Shown here: positions 10,836-21,840 of the stretch, piece by piece
Numbering within the stretch: the first letter of the stretch is position 1
Layout: each line of letters begins with the position of its first letter
Source: Maratus speciosus
Lineage: Eukaryota > Arthropoda > Arachnida > Araneae > Salticidae
Length of the DNA stretch: 64,000 nucleotides
NCBI GenBank assembly: GCA_963932465.1
Contig: OZ010795.1
Location: 477,948,806 to 478,012,805 of the forward strand
Direction: 5' to 3'
Notes under the pieces: generated by a model
Databases searched by the model: none
Told to the model about the DNA's origin: nothing
The model's input: only the letters and a program-made list of their open reading frames with translations
Translations under genes and position numbers: made by a program

Positions 10836-12600
10836 GATAACATAAAATCCTTGTTCAAACTCTTGCTTATCCTAAAATAATCACAGTGTAAAACGAAATC
10901 CGAGCTATACTATAACCATTCGCACAATCATTAGGAAATTACTTAAATTTATTTAAATTTATTTATTTATTATTAATTTAAATTTAATGAGAAAATGAGG
11001 ATAAACGTACTTCTTTATATAAAAAAAATACCAGACTAAGCCATTCGTCAGCATTTCAGAATATCATTATCACACTGTGTATAATTTATCGCTTCTAATA
11101 TCCGAAACCTTCCAAGAATTTTATATTCTTATAAATATTTATGCAATTAAAAAAATAATAATAAAATGCGGATTGAAGTATGTTGAATTTTATGCAAAGC
11201 GAGATTAAAACACAATGACTTACAGAGCTGACGTTGAGGCTCCTGATCTACAAATTTACTATTTATAGATAGAATCATGATTCATTAAATAAAAAAAAAA
11301 TATTTTTTCATTATTCCGCCAAATTATTTCAAAAACTGTGTTTTAAATTTAATTAAGGAAATAAATATTTTTGGACTTGATAGAAATAAAATATGATCTG
11401 CAGATTCTGTCAATATTATTTTTTTATCGAATGATTTAACAAAAAACATTTTTTTATTATTTTGTTGAATATATTTTTCCATTATACTGGTTTATTTTTG
11501 TAAACGATAAGGAAACCTGCGTATTTCTCGCAGTAAATAAAAATAATCGAAACAGTAAAAATAAATAAAGTCATAAATGATTAAGTACGTGAAAAATTAT
11601 CGTTGCCCATTCTTTTAGATTATTTAAATAAGGGAAGGAACCTTTATATCTGCATTTTGCGAAGTTCGAAATATTTTAACTATTGAAAATAACTGCAGAA
11701 TTTATACTTCAAACTGTAAAACAACATTAAACTTTCTTATATTAAAAGTGTATGTTATTTAAGAGGATAGTATACATTTTAATAGAATACTTTATTAAGA
11801 TTGGTTAGAAATGGTGCATATTTCGGTACTCATTCCTTTTAAACATTTAATAGTTTCACGATTTCTTTTATGAAATTTTTAAAATACCTTTTTTATGAAA
11901 ATTAAAGCATATTTTTGATGAATTAAAATTTGCGAAAATTCAATTATTTACGTTCAATTATAAAATTTTTCAGGTTAAGAATTCAAATACACAATTTATT
12001 CTTATTATGTGAAATCATTTACATAGACGATACTTACGCATTTTAAAAGAATTATATTAGGATTTTTTTTTGTAAAGTGGCAACAAAAGAATTGTTAGCA
12101 AATAAGATTAATTGTTAAATTCGTCATATAAAATGTTAATCGAATTCGAAGTTTGAATAGTAACAATAAGTTAATAATTCTTAGTACCAACGAGAGCAGA
12201 TATCAAATGTTTTTCCAGAAAATAGGATTTTGAAGAAGTAACTTTCTTCAAGCTCTCTTCGAATATATTATTCTATGATTGCTATCAAAGATTATTTGAT
12301 GTGAATTACAAAGATTGGAAACATACCTATTTAAAACCATTTGAGAAAACACAAGCGACTATTGCGAGATGTAAAAACATTTTAAAAAGAAATTTTAGTT
12401 GAAAATTAAAAAATATTTTGTAAAATTTTGCTTCGAAAATATTTTTTTTATTTATACCAGTCTTACATCGTAAATAAAAAATTCCGAGGAAATCCTTAGT
12501 TATTTGGCTAAATTTACATTTCTAAAATTAAAATGCGCCAAAACATAAAATAACTTTTTTGCTTAATAAAGATGCAAAAATAATATATAATATATTCTTA
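10836..12600. other. AT-rich DNA, no gene seen
   Basis: This is long A/T-rich sequence with no protein-like frame, RNA gene or repeat boundary that I can defend. It may be the interior of the Helitron-type element that ends at 12663. Confidence 0.45.
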
Positions 12601-12619
12601 CTTTCAATATTTATCTTAT

Positions 12620-12663
12620 CAAATAATGCTTCGCGAATCCAAACAAAGCATAGCTTTTGCTAG
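12620..12663 (+). mobile_element. Helitron-type 3' terminus
   Basis: An ATGCTT stem (12626-12631) pairs with AAGCAT (12646-12651) around a GC-containing loop. Eight bases later CTAG (12660-12663) is followed by T. This is the hairpin-spacer-CTRR|T arrangement of Helitron ends. The corresponding 5' TC end was not located, so the size of the element is unknown. Confidence 0.5.
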
Positions 12664-12966
12664 TATATAGAAAGATATTAACCCCAATAATGTATATATA
12701 TTACTTGAAATCCAAGCATATTTACAAAAGCATTATAGAACTCATATGAGTCGCCTATACAGCTGATCCGCTTTCGATCTAAAAAACGAGAGAAGGATGC
12801 ATTTATCAGCGTTACCCAATGGTAATATAAGCTATTGTTGCTAATATAACTGTGATAAGTTAACATCTTTGTGTCGTTATTGTGTATTGCATTACAGATA
12901 GAAAAATACTTATTAATCCCAATTATGTACATATATAACTTGAAAATCCAAGCACATTTACAAAAG
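12664..12966 (+). repeat. ~230-bp repeat unit related to 3700-4152
   Basis: The sequence immediately right of CTAG matches the unit seen at 3885-4120. It opens with 'tatatagaaagatattaacc' and contains 'gagtcgcctatacagctg', 'gatccgctttcg' and 'ggtaatataagctat'. A second partial unit starts near 12895. The junction at A|T inside the unit suggests that the Helitron-type element to the left inserted into this repeat. Confidence 0.55.
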
Positions 12967-13299
12967 TTAGTGCGCGCAGTTGGAGCTGGAGAGACGAACC
13001 GAAATCCTAAACACTTTTTTATTTTGCTATTAAAATATTAAAAATGCACCTAATGATACTCAATCTAGAGAGATAGAAGTATATTTTCAATCGTGTGAAA
13101 ATAAATATCCATAAGAAAATACCAAAACCTCTTAATCAATTTCAACGAATATGACAAAGAATAAAGTATCCAGCGAACATGGAAAAATATTGATGGACTA
13201 ACCCCTTGGCGACCAGTTTGATCTCCCTTTAAATTTATGTTTGGGAAAGCATGCTAAGTATTTTATCATGTTACTTTTATTCATAATTTAATTTACCTG

Positions 13300-13640
13300 G
13301 ACTCCCTTAAATATAATTAATATAACCCTTTAAGCTAATATTAGTTTTTGTTGTATTAAAATATCTCAATTTGTTGATTTTCTGTGAGCCAGTAAAACCT
13401 ATTGGTTTACAATCGAAGAATTTGGCGAAATATTAGAAATATCGCCAAGTTGGCATCACTTTTGGAGAGTAATTTTGGTCGCCAGTTTTGGCTATATATC
13501 GCCAAGTTGGCGACAAACTTGGTGGCATTTAGCGACAGAACAAGGTCTCCCCTATGGTAACCCCGCTTATAGGTATGGCGATGCATTAAATGCTGTTCAA
13601 TAACCAATAAGATGCGTTTTATTCATTCGTTGCCATTAAA
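13300..13640 (+). repeat. Dispersed repeat with GCCAAGTTGGCGA palindromic motifs, copy A
   Basis: This copy matches the reverse complement of 61180-61500 over at least 300 bp. Both share 'cctttaagctaatattag', 'aaatatctcaatttgttg', 'tttggcgaaatattag', and several iterations of the near-palindrome TCGCCAAGTTGGCGA, then 'cccctatgg'. It is non-coding. The repeated palindrome could be a protein-binding motif or a remnant of subterminal repeats. Ends are not precisely defined. Confidence 0.6.
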
Positions 13641-13649
13641 CAATTAACA

Positions 13650-14530
13650 AATAATAGCGATTTCTGTGCCACGTACGATAGCATAATCAATATATATAGA
13701 TTACGCTTGTATGGTACTTGGTTCATTAGTTTTAAAAGAAATCAAAGAATATAGTTCTGCAAAAATAAAGTTTTGTAAAATACATTCATAAATATGCATG
13801 GCATTTTATGTTGTTAAAGAAAACAGCTTTTATTTACAATAAGAACGAAATATCAAGCGTCCAGCATAGATTATAAGACACTTTCCAACACATCCACAAT
13901 ACTGTAACAAAACTGTACAGTTAATTGAGGGGGAATGTGTCTAAATAAACAATTTTTAAAATGCATAACGCATTTCAAAAGCCTTCTGCAATTAACATCA
14001 ATACACTGAGAAAAATGACACTTTCAAATCTGAGCATAATGATGTTTTCATTTTGTTATGAAACTTTTTGTTTCATATATGACTACTTAATGCTTTCAAT
14101 TCTGAAATACCGGAAATACTCAGTTTCAAACAAAATTAATTTTTATTCGATAAATGTAGTAAATTTCCCCTGTTTAGTTGAATTTATTCATATTATTTCA
14201 TTTGTTATGATTTCGAACGAAACGCTCCTATCAATAATATTTTATTAGATGATATGTGGCGAACTACATTTTTATAGTAATCGCGGAAAAACACTTAAAA
14301 TCCTTCGTAATGTGAAACGTAGAAGCGTGGCGTTTGTTTTTCATCCTTCGAAATCGAAGAATGGATGAATTCGTTGAATTCGTAAAAGAAAGACTTCACA
14401 AGATTTCATTGAAAAATTACAAGGTAATTTCATTAATTTTGTTGTCTCGAAGTATTTATCCCTATTTTTATTGTATGCACACTTAATTTCTATAAGTTAT
14501 CTTCTGATCGGGGTTAGCTATGCACCATGT
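13650..14530. other. No recognised feature
   Basis: This is AT-rich DNA. The frame at 13961-14248 (95 codons) has a composition expected from A/T-rich noncoding sequence and matches nothing I recognise, so it is not called as a gene. Confidence 0.4.
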
Positions 14531-14538
14531 TGCGTATA

Positions 14539-14839
14539 CTCTAAAAACGGCATTTTCAAAATGGAGCAATAAATACTCAAATCTGAGTATATCGCACAGT
14601 CAAAATGGCTCCGAATTAAAATTACTCAAGTTTGAAACATGTATATACTCATTTCTGAAAACATGCATACACTCAAGAATAAACCATTATGTGCTCATAT
14701 TTGAGTATGTCCGTGTTTTCAGAAATGAGTATATACGATTTTCAAACTTGAGTAATTTTGATTCGGAGCCATTTTGACTATGTGACATACTGAGATTTGA
14801 GTATTTTTTGCTCAGTTTTGAATATGTCGTTTTTAGAGA
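14539..14839. mobile_element. Long palindromic MITE, ~300 bp
   Basis: Two inverted arms of about 150 bp open with CTCTAAAAACG and close with its complement. Landmarks are mirrored across the centre: 'tcaaaatggctccgaat' with 'attcggagccattttga', and 'actcaagtttgaaa' with 'tttcaaacttgagt'. Short motifs of the form TACTCAAATNTGAGTA add smaller palindromes inside each arm. It is non-coding. The superfamily cannot be assigned because the target duplication is unclear. Confidence 0.7.
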
Positions 14840-14859
14840 GTAGTTGGGAAATAACCCTA

Positions 14860-15525
14860 TTTTTTTGTACAGCCCTGCATAGGATCTACATATTTGTATG
14901 TATGCTACATAGTATCCTAAAAGTTAGTCAAATTGATGTATAAGCACAGTAGAAAATTCTCATTCAGAAATTTCCATCTATAAATGGAAATGTACTTGAG
15001 ATCATTTGTGAAGCTTTGTTGATGATCTATAGAATTTATAGACACAAAGTATTTTTCAAAAAAATGAGCTAAATTTCAAAACGAGTACCACAAATGTAAA
15101 AACACTTCCAGCAGTTATTCTTCGACGGCAGTACTGTAGCGAAATATTTTTGTGTGTCCCTGTAAATGAACAATAAATTATATGCACTCCAGCTTGTACA
15201 ATAAGCCTCTTGTAGTACACCAAAGTGAGATATATAAATTTTGATCTGTTTAAAATAGTGTAATGTTATTAAAATAAACTGCAAATGATTTTTTCCCATT
15301 GGTCGTAATGTAACGGAATTCTTTTGACTGCCCCTGTAAATGGAACATAAATGGTACGCACATCATTTTGAATACCAAACGTGTCATAGTAAACCCCAAT
15401 AATGTATACCAATTTCATGGCAATCGGACAAAATTTACACAAGTTAGACCACGGACAGACAGATGGACAGACAAACCTAATTCATAAACCCTTTTCAACT
15501 ATGTTGGAAAGTGTTAAAAAAGATG
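14860..15525 (-). repeat. ~170-bp tandem family, minus orientation
   Basis: Reverse-complement landmarks of the family at 6895-8250 are present: 'tgtccctgtaaatgaacaat' near 15165, 'gaattcttttgactgcccct' near 15316, and the family opening, read inverted, at 15490-15525 ('atgttggaaagtgttaaaa'). The copy at 15755-16400 is in the opposite orientation, so the two form a divergent pair around a 230-bp AT-rich spacer. Confidence 0.5.
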
Positions 15526-15754
15526 TTTTATAAATTGTACTTATTCCCTAATTTCATTTATACTCACGAATATGTCACTCTAAAGATCATAATTACCTTA
15601 CCAAGCAAATATAAGAAAAATAATCCAAGGTAAGAAAAATATTCCTAATATACAATAATTCCTGAATGTATTTTACTTACATTATTCTATACAATATTAT
15701 TTAATAATAAAGAACTTAATATGTAATTTAAATGTTATGTCTTTACAAAGGACT

Positions 15755-16400
15755 CATTTTTAACACTTTCCAACACAATTGTAAAGTGTTTATGAATTAG
15801 ATTCATCTGTCCGCTCTGTAACTCAAGTAAAGATTCCCGTATTTTCATGCTATTGAAATATGGAATCTTCGGTATTGTATATGAAGTGTGTAGCATTAAT
15901 AGTTCCTTTACAGAGGCACTCAAAATATTCCCTTATATTATGGTATATGGGGATAAATCGTTTGCAGAGTATTTTAATGATATTACGCTCACAAAAGAAA
16001 TCGTTTGTTTGAGTACTGTCTTTGAGCAATAATTGCTAAAAATGCGTTTTTAATTTCGGTATGCGCTGTTATATTGAACTATTTTTTTACATGTTACTCG
16101 TTGTATATAAATTCTATACCCCGTGTACAGGGCTGCACAAAATAATTCACGTACCATTCTCCTTCTTAGCGGAAATTTCTAAAGGGGACAGATACAAATC
16201 TCTACATCATATACAGGGCTGCTCAAAGAATGCGGCCAGTTTTCCGACTGTAGATTTGTACCAGCAGAAATTGAGTTTTCAAATATGTTATTCGTTTCAA
16301 TATGGTTCAATTAAACATAATATTTTAACTTTTTAAACGGTGTACTTTTGTTACATTAATCTGAATATGTTGGAAAATGTTTAATAATACCACATGCATG
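15755..16400 (+). repeat. ~170-bp tandem family, plus orientation
   Basis: The copy opens with 'ttaacactttccaacacaa' followed by 'ttagattcatctgtccgc'. It then has degenerate units with 'ttacagaggcactcaaaata', 'tatggtatatgggg' and 'tacagggctgcacaaa'. It is a head-to-head partner of the minus-strand copy at 14860-15525. It has no coding potential. Confidence 0.5.
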
Positions 16401-17090
16401 CTTGACGCATGATGTTTCTTACTTGTTTATCCTCTGAAGATAATATTGCCATTTTCTAATTGCTGTATAACTTCACACAATTACTTTTCCGTTGCGATAA
16501 TAAAAACCAATACTTTCTAAAACAATTTCAAAGCCATTAAACTGACAAAACTTTTAAAAGAACACAATTTAAACTTCATGAAAAAAGTCCTTTGAGTATT
16601 GTTTTAAAGATTCTTGTAAAATAACAAAAATATTATTCTAAAATGAAATTCAAAGAATTCAGGAAAGTTATGCAATATATAACAAAATGCAGTGAAGATA
16701 AAATGGTTCATTAAATTTTAATATTATTTTTACTCAAAAATAATAATTTGGAAATAGTTTTCTTGAGTAATTTATCTTTAATTAAATTTAAAATATGCGG
16801 ATGTCTTAACCTACTTATGAGTCCTATGCCAGACTGCCTTTTTTACCTTTTTTACCTTTCATAGAGGAGGGTGGGAATGTTGCTAAATTAATCTGTTTTG
16901 ATTATTTATATTTCTAAAAGTTTTCAACTATTGTGAAATTTGGTTATTAAATGAAATTTGTTAGCGTTTAATAATTTTTATTTATCGACCTACAGAAAAA
17001 TTACAATTAATGCAGAAATTTTCATTAATATAATTGAGAAAAACATAATACTTAATATGATTCAGAGGATTTTTTTTAAATGATAATACT
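16400..17090. other. AT-rich DNA, no gene seen
   Basis: I see nothing recognisable in this stretch beyond A/T-rich sequence and a short pyrimidine-rich run near 16840. Confidence 0.4.
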
Positions 17091-17094
17091 AATA

Positions 17095-17182
17095 GCAATT
17101 AATAAGAATAAGAATAATAATAAGAATAAGAATAAGAATAAAATAAAATACAATAAAATAAAATAAAATAAAAATAAAAATA
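17095..17182. repeat. Simple repeat (AATAAG)n/(AATAA)n
   Basis: This is a purine-rich low-complexity tract. It directly abuts the 3' side of the minus-oriented AGGTGCG-family copy at 17184. The copy at 2787-3362 also ends in a simple repeat, so the tract may be part of how this family terminates. Confidence 0.8.
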
Positions 17183-17183
17183 A

Positions 17184-17680
17184 CAAGGCGGAGATTGAAC
17201 GTCAAACGCGGCAAATGGCGTGCGTTCGTACTATAAATAGTTTTAGAATTATTCAGATCTTGTGCAATAGCTGTTGTACTCATATGCAAAAATGCATGAA
17301 TACAAAATTTATTACGATTATATATATTTAAATCAGTAACACCGAAATAATAGGACTCCATCTTAAATAGGATGTAATCGCCATAGCAACATAAAATCAT
17401 TACTTATTATGTGGTATTATTGAATTAATTACCTATGATAGGATTTAATAGAATGAAAAAAAAACTTTATTAATATCTTTTTGAAGTTTTGATTTGATTT
17501 TCATAAAATTTGAAATGACTCGACAAAATTTTGCAACTATTATATATATTAAATTTCAAACCATTCGGTTGGGTAGTTTTATGAGGTAGTTTTCTGGCTG
17601 TTATATGAGGACAGACAGAAAAAAGGACTAACCAGACGACGAATATAGTTGCTACTTATTTATATAATTACGAAAGTAGC
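17184..17680 (-). mobile_element. Copy 2 of the AGGTGCG-family dispersed element
   Basis: Read on the minus strand it has the same order of landmarks as the copies at 46307 and 18423: 'tcgtctggttagtcc', 'aaaactacccaaccgaatgg', 'aaaatttgaaatgac' (here inverted), then 'gtacgaacgcacgccatttg' and 'gtttgacgttc'. A 103-codon minus-strand frame lies across it, but its peptide is low-complexity and runs into the adjacent simple repeat, so it is not a gene. Confidence 0.6.
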
Positions 17681-17795
17681 TAAAAATGGAACGCAAGGAA
17701 GAATTTCAACATTTACATTCAACTCCTTGTGATTTTATTTATTTAAACTTACTATGTACTTAGAATGATTATTTAACACCGTTATTTTCCGCTAA

Positions 17796-18281
17796 TCACG
17801 CTCGTTGTAGATTCATAAGGTATATTTTACTTACCACGAGTCACGCTCGTGATTAATTCATAAGGTATATTTTAATAAACATGAGTCACGCTCGTGATTG
17901 ATTCATAAGGTATATTTTACTTACCACGAGTCGCGCTCGTGATTGATTGATAAGGTATATTTTATTTACCACGAGTCACGCTCGTGAATGATTCATAAGG
18001 TATATTTTATTTTCCCCGAGTCACGCTCGTGATTGATTGATAAGGTATATTTTACTTACCACGACTCACACTCGTGATTAATTCATAAGACATATTTTAC
18101 TAAACACGAGTCACGCTCTTGATTGACTCATAAGGTATATTTTACTTACCACGAGTCACGCTCGTGATTAATTCATAAGACATATTTTACTAAACACGAG
18201 TCACGCTCGTGATTGACTCATAAGGTATATTTTACTTACCCCGAGTCACGCTCGTGATTGATTCATAAGGTATATTTTACG
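17796..18281 (+). repeat. 45-bp minisatellite, about 11 units
   Basis: About eleven tandem units of 44-45 bp. Each contains the imperfect palindrome CACGAGTCACGCTCGTG (six-base arms CACGAG/CTCGTG, five-base loop) and the A/T-rich spacer 'cataaggtatattttac'. Units differ by a few substitutions, and a two-unit sub-pattern (one unit with 'aagacatatttt', the next with 'aaggtatatttt') is repeated near 18070-18230. A single decayed unit lies at about 19886-19935. The motif also survives inside the ~205-bp satellite at 20037-20760. Confidence 0.9.
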
Positions 18282-18422
18282 CACTGAGCTCCATAATAGT
18301 ACTTAGAACTAACTCCTTTTAATGCTTACAAGTAATGAATCCTCCATTCTAAGATTAGAAACATTTTTTTCAAGTTTTTCCGCAAATATTATATTAATTT
18401 TGGTTATTTCTAATCTTTTTTT

Positions 18423-18902
18423 AGGTGCGACCGTAATTACATAAATGCGTAGCACCTACAGTCGTCGTCTGGTTCGTCCGTCCCGTCTGTCCGCATATAA
18501 CAGCCTAAAAACTAACCAACCGAATAGTTTGAAGTTTAATATTTATAATCGTTGCAGAATTTTGTCGAATCATTTCAAATTTTATCAAAATCGAATCAAA
18601 GCTAAAAAAAAATATTAATAAAAGTTTTCTTCACTATATTAAATCTCATCATTTGTAAAAAATTCAATGATATCCCATGATAGGTAAAGATTCTAAGTTG
18701 CATGGTGATTACATCCTATTTAAGATGGAGTCCTATTATTTCCGTATTACTGAATTTAATACAGATAATCGTAATAAGTTTTGCATTCCTGCATTTTTGC
18801 AAAAGAGTGCAACAGTTATGTCAGCAAGATCTGAATATTTATAAAACTAGTTACAGTACGAACGCACCCATTTGCCATGTTTGACGTACAATTTTCAACT
18901 TG
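18423..18902 (+). mobile_element. Copy 3 of the AGGTGCG-family dispersed element
   Basis: Opens AGGTGCGACCGTAATTAC, with GCACCT closing a hairpin shortly after (AGGTGC paired with GCACCT near 18448). It continues with 'tagtcgtcgtctgg' and 'actaaccaaccgaat' and ends with 'acgaacgcacccatttgcc', 'gtttgacgtacaattttc'. No simple-repeat tail follows. It is non-coding. Confidence 0.65.
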
Positions 18903-18904
18903 AT

Positions 18905-19546
18905 ATTTTTAAGAGCAATACTAAACAAATTTATTTATTAACCATATGGAAAAATGGTTATTGTCCTCGTCAGGGTAGGAAATGAAAAGCATATCTGAAG
19001 CTTTTTATTGGTTTAATCCGCATTTTATTCGTTTTCTGATTGGTCTATACAGTAAACTGTACTTTCCCTTTATTTCAACAGAGATGGATACTTCTGTTGC
19101 CACTATGACAAAAAAGTAATTAAAAACTGCAAAAAAAAATAATAACTCAGAAACAAATTGAGATACAGCTTTCAAACAAATTGCATTTAAAAGTATATTT
19201 TTTTCTCTATTCGACGGAGTAAAAAGTAATATTGTGGGATGTTTAGATGTTTAAGAATGAAATTTCGTTTAAAATGGGTCGTCAGATTTCTACAATGGAA
19301 AAGCCTTTTCCCGAACAGCCAATGAAATGCTTGGATAATACTTAAGTTTCGTGGATAATACGTAAGTTTCAGGAAATCTGAATAGTCACAGGCAATTTTT
19401 GTCGCTTGCAATTTTTACGTGTTATAACACTATTAATGTTTAATTCATGGCGTACGTAATGTAGGATCAACTCCGTGAGATATTTTATGTCTTAAATTTT
19501 AGTCTTTGAAAAAATCATTTTCCAAATGGTCGTTGTAATTTGTTAA

Positions 19547-19584
<38 letters not shown>

Positions 19585-19735
19585 CTTACATAAAATTTTA
19601 TTTTTAACTAATATCAAATTAAAAAATTTCGGTGAATTTAAATAAAATCGATAGTTTTTTCAGTAATATATATATATATATATATATATCAGAGAAAATT
19701 ATAGCAACTCCGTCCTATTTATAAAAGCAAAATCT
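18905..19735. other. AT-rich DNA with simple repeats, no gene seen
   Basis: Contains a T-rich tract near 19550-19582 and a (TA)n run near 19668-19689. No protein-like frame, RNA gene or bounded mobile element is visible. Confidence 0.45.
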
Positions 19736-20036
19736 AATTTGAAAATATCTACCTCATACTACTCTATGCGCGAAATCGATGTCTTGACAAAACTTCTCCT
19801 CGAAAATACTTTGGCAGTGTGTTCATTGCATGGACGCTGGATTCAATGTATCAGAATAATGAGTCAGACCTACGTACTATTGTGGAGCTCAGTATATTTA
19901 CTTACCAGTAGTCACACTCTTGATTGATTCACAAGAAAAAATTATTCAGATTTCGAAGCATTCTTAAATTTTTGACATTTCCGACCATTGTTTAAAGTAA
20001 AACAATTTCGTGACAACTTCCTTTAACATCTGCTTC

Positions 20037-20762
20037 AGAAATCTACAATAAAAATTATCGTTAAAAAAATTGTGATATAAAAGTGAGAAATGTTTATGAA
20101 CGCTGCGAGCCCTAGTTTACTTTAGACGAATCACTCTAGTCATTAATGCACATGAAGTTAAACAGACAGCAAACTGACGAGTACTACACGCTAATACATA
20201 TAAAGATGTTTAGAAGCACAATATTTACAATAATGAAATAGAATAGACATCTACAATAAAAATTATCGTTATAAAATTGTGATAGAAAAGTGAGAAAAGT
20301 TTAGGAACACCGCGAGCTCTAGTTTACTTTACACAAGTCACACTATTGATTAATGCTCATGGAGTTATACAGACGATACACTGACGAGTACTACACACTA
20401 ATACATATAAAGATATTTAGGTGCACAATATTTACATTAAATAATTACAATACAAATCTACAATAAAGATTATTGTTATAAAATAGTGGTAGAAAAGTGA
20501 GAAAAGTTAAAGAACTCTGCGAGGACTAGTTAACGTTACACGAGGCACACTAGTGATTAATGCACAAGAAGTTAAACAGACGACACACTGTCGAGAAATA
20601 TACATACATATAATGATGTTTAGAAGCGCAATATTTACATTAAGGAATTACAATAGAAATCTACAATAAAATATATCGTTATAAAATAGAAGTAGAAAAA
20701 TGCGAAAATTTAGGGACGCTGCGAAGACTAGTTAACTTTACATCAGTCACACTAGTTATTAA
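20037..20762 (+). repeat. ~205-bp satellite, about 4 units, related to the 45-bp minisatellite
   Basis: Four tandem units begin near 20040, 20248, 20454 and 20650 with 'atctacaataaaaattatcg'. Each also contains 'agaaaagtgagaaaag', 'ctgcgag', 'ctagtttactttacac' and 'gacgagtactacac'. The stretch 'tttacacaagtcacactattgattaatgc' is recognisably a decayed 45-bp minisatellite unit. The larger satellite therefore probably arose by capture of one small unit. The fourth unit is broken at 'attaa' by the TTAA element starting at 20763. Confidence 0.8.
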
Positions 20763-21311
20763 CCCCTTCACGGTCGCTTAATATTTGAAAAAAACATCAA
20801 AAAAGTACCTATTTCTCTTATTACACAAATTGAGTAATTATAAGGTTTCTAAATAAAATATGCAATTAGTTTTTTTAAGGTGAAAAAAAAGATGTTATAG
20901 AACAAATTCACATTTGTAGAAAAGCTATAATGCGAGAATTCTGTGTCTTAATGTTTGTTTTACACCATACAAATTAATGCAAATAAGACCTTTATTTTTC
21001 ACATTCTCGATCTTTATTCATTATCATCACACAATTTTTTACAAATAATATTTGAAATAATATATATATACGTTAAATTTTGATTATTGACAATTTGTTT
21101 TAGTGTTATATATTTCGAAACATGCAATACTAATCCCAGCATTACAATTACAGCTAAAAGCCACACCCAAGCGATAATAGTCAAAGACTTCAAACGGAAA
21201 TGCCAGTTCCATGTATGCCATTTTCTGTATTAAAATATTGGTATCGAAAAGGCCGGAGACTTGCCAGCTCTGTGACTGTCGAGTGTGACCCACCGCGCCG
21301 GCGTGAACGTG
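20763..21311. mobile_element. piggyBac-like MITE inserted into the ~205-bp satellite
   Basis: This 549-bp segment is flanked by TTAA (20759-20762 and 21312-21315). Its inverted tips read CCCCTTCACGGTCGC and CACGTTCACGCCGGCGC. The neighbouring satellite units carry an uninterrupted 'gattaatgcac' at the same place. That provides an empty site whose TTAA was duplicated. A 69-codon minus-strand frame inside (21084-21293) is not recognisable. TTAA duplication is established for piggyBac elements. Confidence 0.7.
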
Positions 21312-21840
21312 TTAATACGCAAAATTTAATTAAAACATAATTCCAGAAGCATTTCGCTATTCATAATGTTTTGATATGTGCAGAAAAATTGCATATGCCA
21401 AACAAATTGTGCTTGATTCATGTTTACGTAGGGATTTTTCGCAGGAATTTCTTATTGATTTTTAGTAGGATTTTCTTAGGGATTACAATATATCATGAAT
21501 CATGAAACATTCTTCTTTAAAAATAACGAAGTTTGCTAATATGCTGATAAGCCGATTAGTAAATTAAAATCTCTGCAAATAAAACCGTCAAAGAATGGAA
21601 TTTTTGTTCAGGATTTGAAAAGTAAAATATATTTTGAATTAATCGAAAATGTTAAATATTAGTATGAATGCATTATTAAAAAGTAATGCTTTATGTATGC
21701 CTAGTAATGTAAATCAAAGACCTAAAATAAAAAAAATAAAACAAAGTTTAATGATACATATACATATAACTTAATTACTAAAATTTATCGATAGCAATGT
21801 AAGGTAAAAACATTAAATTTTAATAAAGCTTATAGTTTTT

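Noticed and set aside
17089..17400. 103-residue membrane-like minus-strand protein
   Set aside because: The hydrophobic tail is the translation of the (AATAA)n simple repeat next to a dispersed element.
17796..18281. Regular 45-bp spacing as a CRISPR array
   Set aside because: The whole 45 bp repeats, with no unique spacers, in eukaryotic DNA. It is a minisatellite.
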